Part shown: positions 18,710 through 20,551 of the stretch, piece by piece | How the letters are laid out: every line of letters begins with the position of its first letter | Numbering within the stretch: the stretch's first letter is position 1 | DNA from: Phoronis ovalis | Lineage: Eukaryota; Phoronida; Phoronidae | Assembly (NCBI GenBank): GCA_028565635.1 | Contig: JAOXYB010113380.1 | Location: forward strand, 1-20,551 | Direction of reading: 5' to 3' | Length of the DNA stretch: 20,551 nucleotides | Program-made: the position numbers and the translations under genes | Notes under the pieces: model-generated | Databases searched by the model: none | What the model was told of the DNA's origin: nothing | Seen by the model: the letters and a program-made list of their open reading frames with translations, nothing else

Positions 18710-18963
18710 ATAATTGACATACACATAAGAAACTATAAAATGACCTCAACAATGATCATGATCTAAAGCTACCAGTCTAAAAACTTCCTCCATTTTACCT
18801 GACTATACAATTCTTTCATAGAACTGTATTGATGCAATGGCCTCTCACAATACGAAAACTTGTAATACAATTATGGAACGCAACAAAACAAATTTTAGCA
18901 CAATTTTACAGTCAACTTTGATCCTTATCAGTAAAATTTTCTATGATGTACAAAACATACTTT

Positions 18964-18969
18964 TTTATT
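18964..18969 (-). terminator. Candidate proximal poly(A) signal for the zinc-finger gene
   Basis: A minus-strand AATAAA, 209 bases after the stop codon, a usual distance for a short 3' UTR. The stretch from here to the stop codon holds nothing else recognisable. Confidence 0.4.
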
Positions 18970-19177
18970 ACAAATACTAAGATTTAAAATACAGTAAGAA
19001 ATGAAACAAAGCAAAAGAGCTATTTAAGTTACACATTCCCACTGTGTAGTGATTTCATGCTTTAATAAAGTTTAGTTAACATCAAGCAAACTCCATCAAA
19101 GCAGTGGAATTTTCCATAAACTTGCCTGTGTGCAACGACACAGATGATACAGGTTCTAAACCTTAAAAGTACCGAGT

Positions 19178-19270
19178 TTATACTGCAGGTTTGACATGTT
19201 CGGCAATTGGTTGACTTATATCCTGGTGTGAACTTGCATACTTCTGTTGATGTTCCAAGGAGCCCATATG
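19178..19270 (-). CDS. Zinc-finger gene, last coding exon with stop
   Basis: The acceptor on the minus strand is cttttgtgttttacag|CAT. It has 30 codons then TAA at 19180-19178. It supplies the His pair (HMGSLEH) for the finger begun in the previous exon. The longer open frame across the same bases (19062-19319 minus) is in a different frame and is not the gene. Confidence 0.72.
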   Translation of the reverse strand, partial: HMGSLEHQQKYASSHQDISQPIAEHVKPAV

Positions 19271-20299
19271 CTGTAAAACACAAAAGTTTATCAGATAATA
19301 TGATCTTACATCCTAGCACATGAATGAATAGGATCCACAGCTAGCTACTTAGGATACGAGTGTTAACCAAGCACTGGTGCAATATCTAACAAAGTATTTT
19401 TTGATAAAGTTATGTTTCAAAATGCAGAAGTTCATAGCAAATGCACTCTAAACATAATAGGAATGTTGAAATTATTAAAGAAAATCTATCAAAAGTAAAT
19501 TAGATAACGTTTAAAACCGACAACTAACATGTTTTCTCTCATAATCTCTTTCTGGTGTTAAAGACTTAAAACTCTAACTGGAAAGGTTCTATTGGGTTCC
19601 TATATCCCTTGCGATTCAGTGGTTCAATACCATACCATCATTTTGTAATCAAAATGGCCCCTTGTATAAGTGTTAAACCTCACACCTCTCTCTGGGTGAG
19701 TACAATATGTTATAGACTGATTTCTACGAATAGATAATTTATGAGTAGCTTAATCTTAGTCGTCCTATTCATATGCTTACTAAGCTGTGGAGCAGGATAA
19801 GTGCTAATCCAAATTAATTAAACACAGACTGTGTACTGTCACATTCAACACAGGCAGGTTTTTAATATGGGTATTGAAAACAAATCTGTTATAAAAATCC
19901 TAATTTAAAGTTTTGCCAATTTAAGAATGGTGAACCTGTCGTATTCAACCAAGTATTACAAAAATTATGTGGATTTTTTTATTGGTGATATGGTATCCAA
20001 CATTTGCGACATAAAATAAAGGAATTTGTATTTTTTGTACATGTGATAATATCATGAGCAGAGTAATGGTCTAACCGAACACACAGAAGTCTATCAGTTT
20101 GTGATATATTGCAAAGGTAGCATTCTGACAGTCTCTCATTTATGCTCTTTACTGACCTGTTGTAGCAGAGCTGCACTAGCAGCAAATATATGGCACACAT
20201 TACACTGGAATGATCCCTTTTTAGCAGGTGTCGGTCCATCTATTGAGGGAGGAGTTGTTGCATATCCGGCTGCCTTAAGTTTATTTCTGTGAACTTGCC
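19178..20299 (-). CDS. U1/matrin-type C2H2 zinc-finger protein, C-terminal part (5' partial)
   Basis: Two minus-strand exons, 20157-20299 and 19178-19270, join in phase 0 and give 77 residues. The first begins GQVHRNKLKAAGY, the tail of a preceding finger (HxxGxxHxxKL). After a Pro/Ser linker it encodes FQCNVCHIFAASAALLQQ. The second begins HMGSLEHQQKYASS. Together they form C-x2-C-x12-H-x5-H, the spacing of U1-like/JAZ fingers that bind double-stranded RNA or act in mRNA processing. The ZNF385/ZNF346 group is closest in wording (LKQH-SS--H), but I cannot name the gene. The protein ends PIAEHVKPAV. Earlier exons lie to the right of the window. Confidence 0.75.
19271..20156 (-). other. Intron of the zinc-finger gene
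   Basis: An 886-bp minus-strand intron from gtcagt to ttttacag. No additional exon recognised. A small inverted repeat (CTCACACC...GGGTGAG) lies near 19679-19700. Confidence 0.6.
20157..20299 (-). CDS. Zinc-finger gene, penultimate exon
   Basis: On the minus strand the acceptor is ttcctgttattag|GG and the donor CAACAG|gtcagt. Two bases complete an upstream codon, then 47 codons. It carries the Cys pair CNVC of the last finger and the His-containing tail (QVHRNKLK) of the finger before it. The wording is clearly non-random, with Pro-rich spacer ATTPPSIDGPTPAKK. Confidence 0.75.
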
Positions 20300-20551
20300 C
20301 TAATAACAGGAAATGAATATTATCATCCAAGTATACAGTTCCACAGAAGGCACTTCTAAGAAGAAGTACTGGTAGTGGGTCTCTAATTAATTCAAGTACA
20401 TTTTGATATAAGTAATAAAATATTTAATATATTATAGGATCTTGAACAAGACAACGACGATTCGAAGAATCATGATTGTACGCTGTTTAAATTGGCTATT
20501 TGAGCGAAAGGAATGGCATATTATTAATATGAAGCATACATGTTTTATAAG
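20300..20551 (-). other. Zinc-finger gene intron, continuing out of the window
   Basis: Upstream intron on the minus strand. No exon with finger motifs is visible before the window ends. GATTCGAAGAATC at 20459-20471 is a short palindrome of no known role. Confidence 0.5.

Noticed and set aside
19062..19319. 85-codon minus-strand Cys-rich open frame
   Set aside because: The Cys residues do not make a known finger. The spliced reading in another frame completes a proper C2H2 finger and ends in a stop, so this frame is a shadow.
19979..20239. 86-codon minus-strand open frame
   Set aside because: It overlaps the true zinc-finger exon in a different frame and shows no coherent motif.
1..20551. 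CRISPR arrays, operons, phage or bacterial features
   Set aside because: The spliced gene structure shows animal DNA. No regularly spaced repeats, Shine-Dalgarno-linked genes or phage proteins are visible.

Overview
The window is animal nuclear DNA, not bacterial. It is AT-rich, and the coding signal is broken into short pieces bounded by AG/GT splice sites in matching phase. Most of it, on the plus strand, is the 3' part of one gene. This is a CAMSAP/Patronin gene, which encodes a microtubule minus-end binding protein. Sixteen candidate exons between 317 and 16535 join in one open frame of about 1878 codons, ending in TAA. The frame carries the family parts in the usual order: calponin-homology (CH) domain, long disordered linker with short coiled coils, basic coiled coil, and C-terminal CKK domain. 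The start codon and first exon(s) lie to the left of the window. The CKK wording (YNSGGKSFTQV, SIDAITIQNALW) looks more like arthropod Patronin than vertebrate CAMSAP. I would guess an arthropod with kilobase introns, but I cannot name the species.

Layout. 1-316: intron with a GC-richer cluster of AAGCGC words. 317-2645: five CH-region exons. 2646-7184: a 4.5 kb intron with a diverged fold-back at about 3172-3615. 7185-8575: three linker exons. 8815-12271: one very large exon (3457 bp) holding the disordered linker and two coiled coils. 12630-13925: the basic coiled coil, with a possible 60-nt cassette exon at 13086-13145. 13926-15031: an intron with a second fold-back (about 14108-14525). 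15032-16535: pre-CKK linker and CKK domain. 16536-17770: probable 3' UTR.

17899-18078 is a small, apparently recent non-autonomous DNA transposon (MITE). It has 42-bp inverted repeats identical at every base and is flanked by TCA on both sides. Beyond it, on the minus strand and facing Patronin, are the last two coding exons (20299-20157 and 19270-19178) of a second gene. They encode a U1/matrin-type C2H2 zinc finger whose Cys pair and His pair lie on different exons. The two genes are therefore arranged tail to tail.

I found no new defence, toxin or operon-like system. The points most worth following up are the cassette exon in the Patronin coiled coil, the two large fold-backs in its introns, the fresh MITE between the genes, and the split zinc-finger gene. 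All exon limits come from reading splice motifs and phase by eye, with no transcript support.
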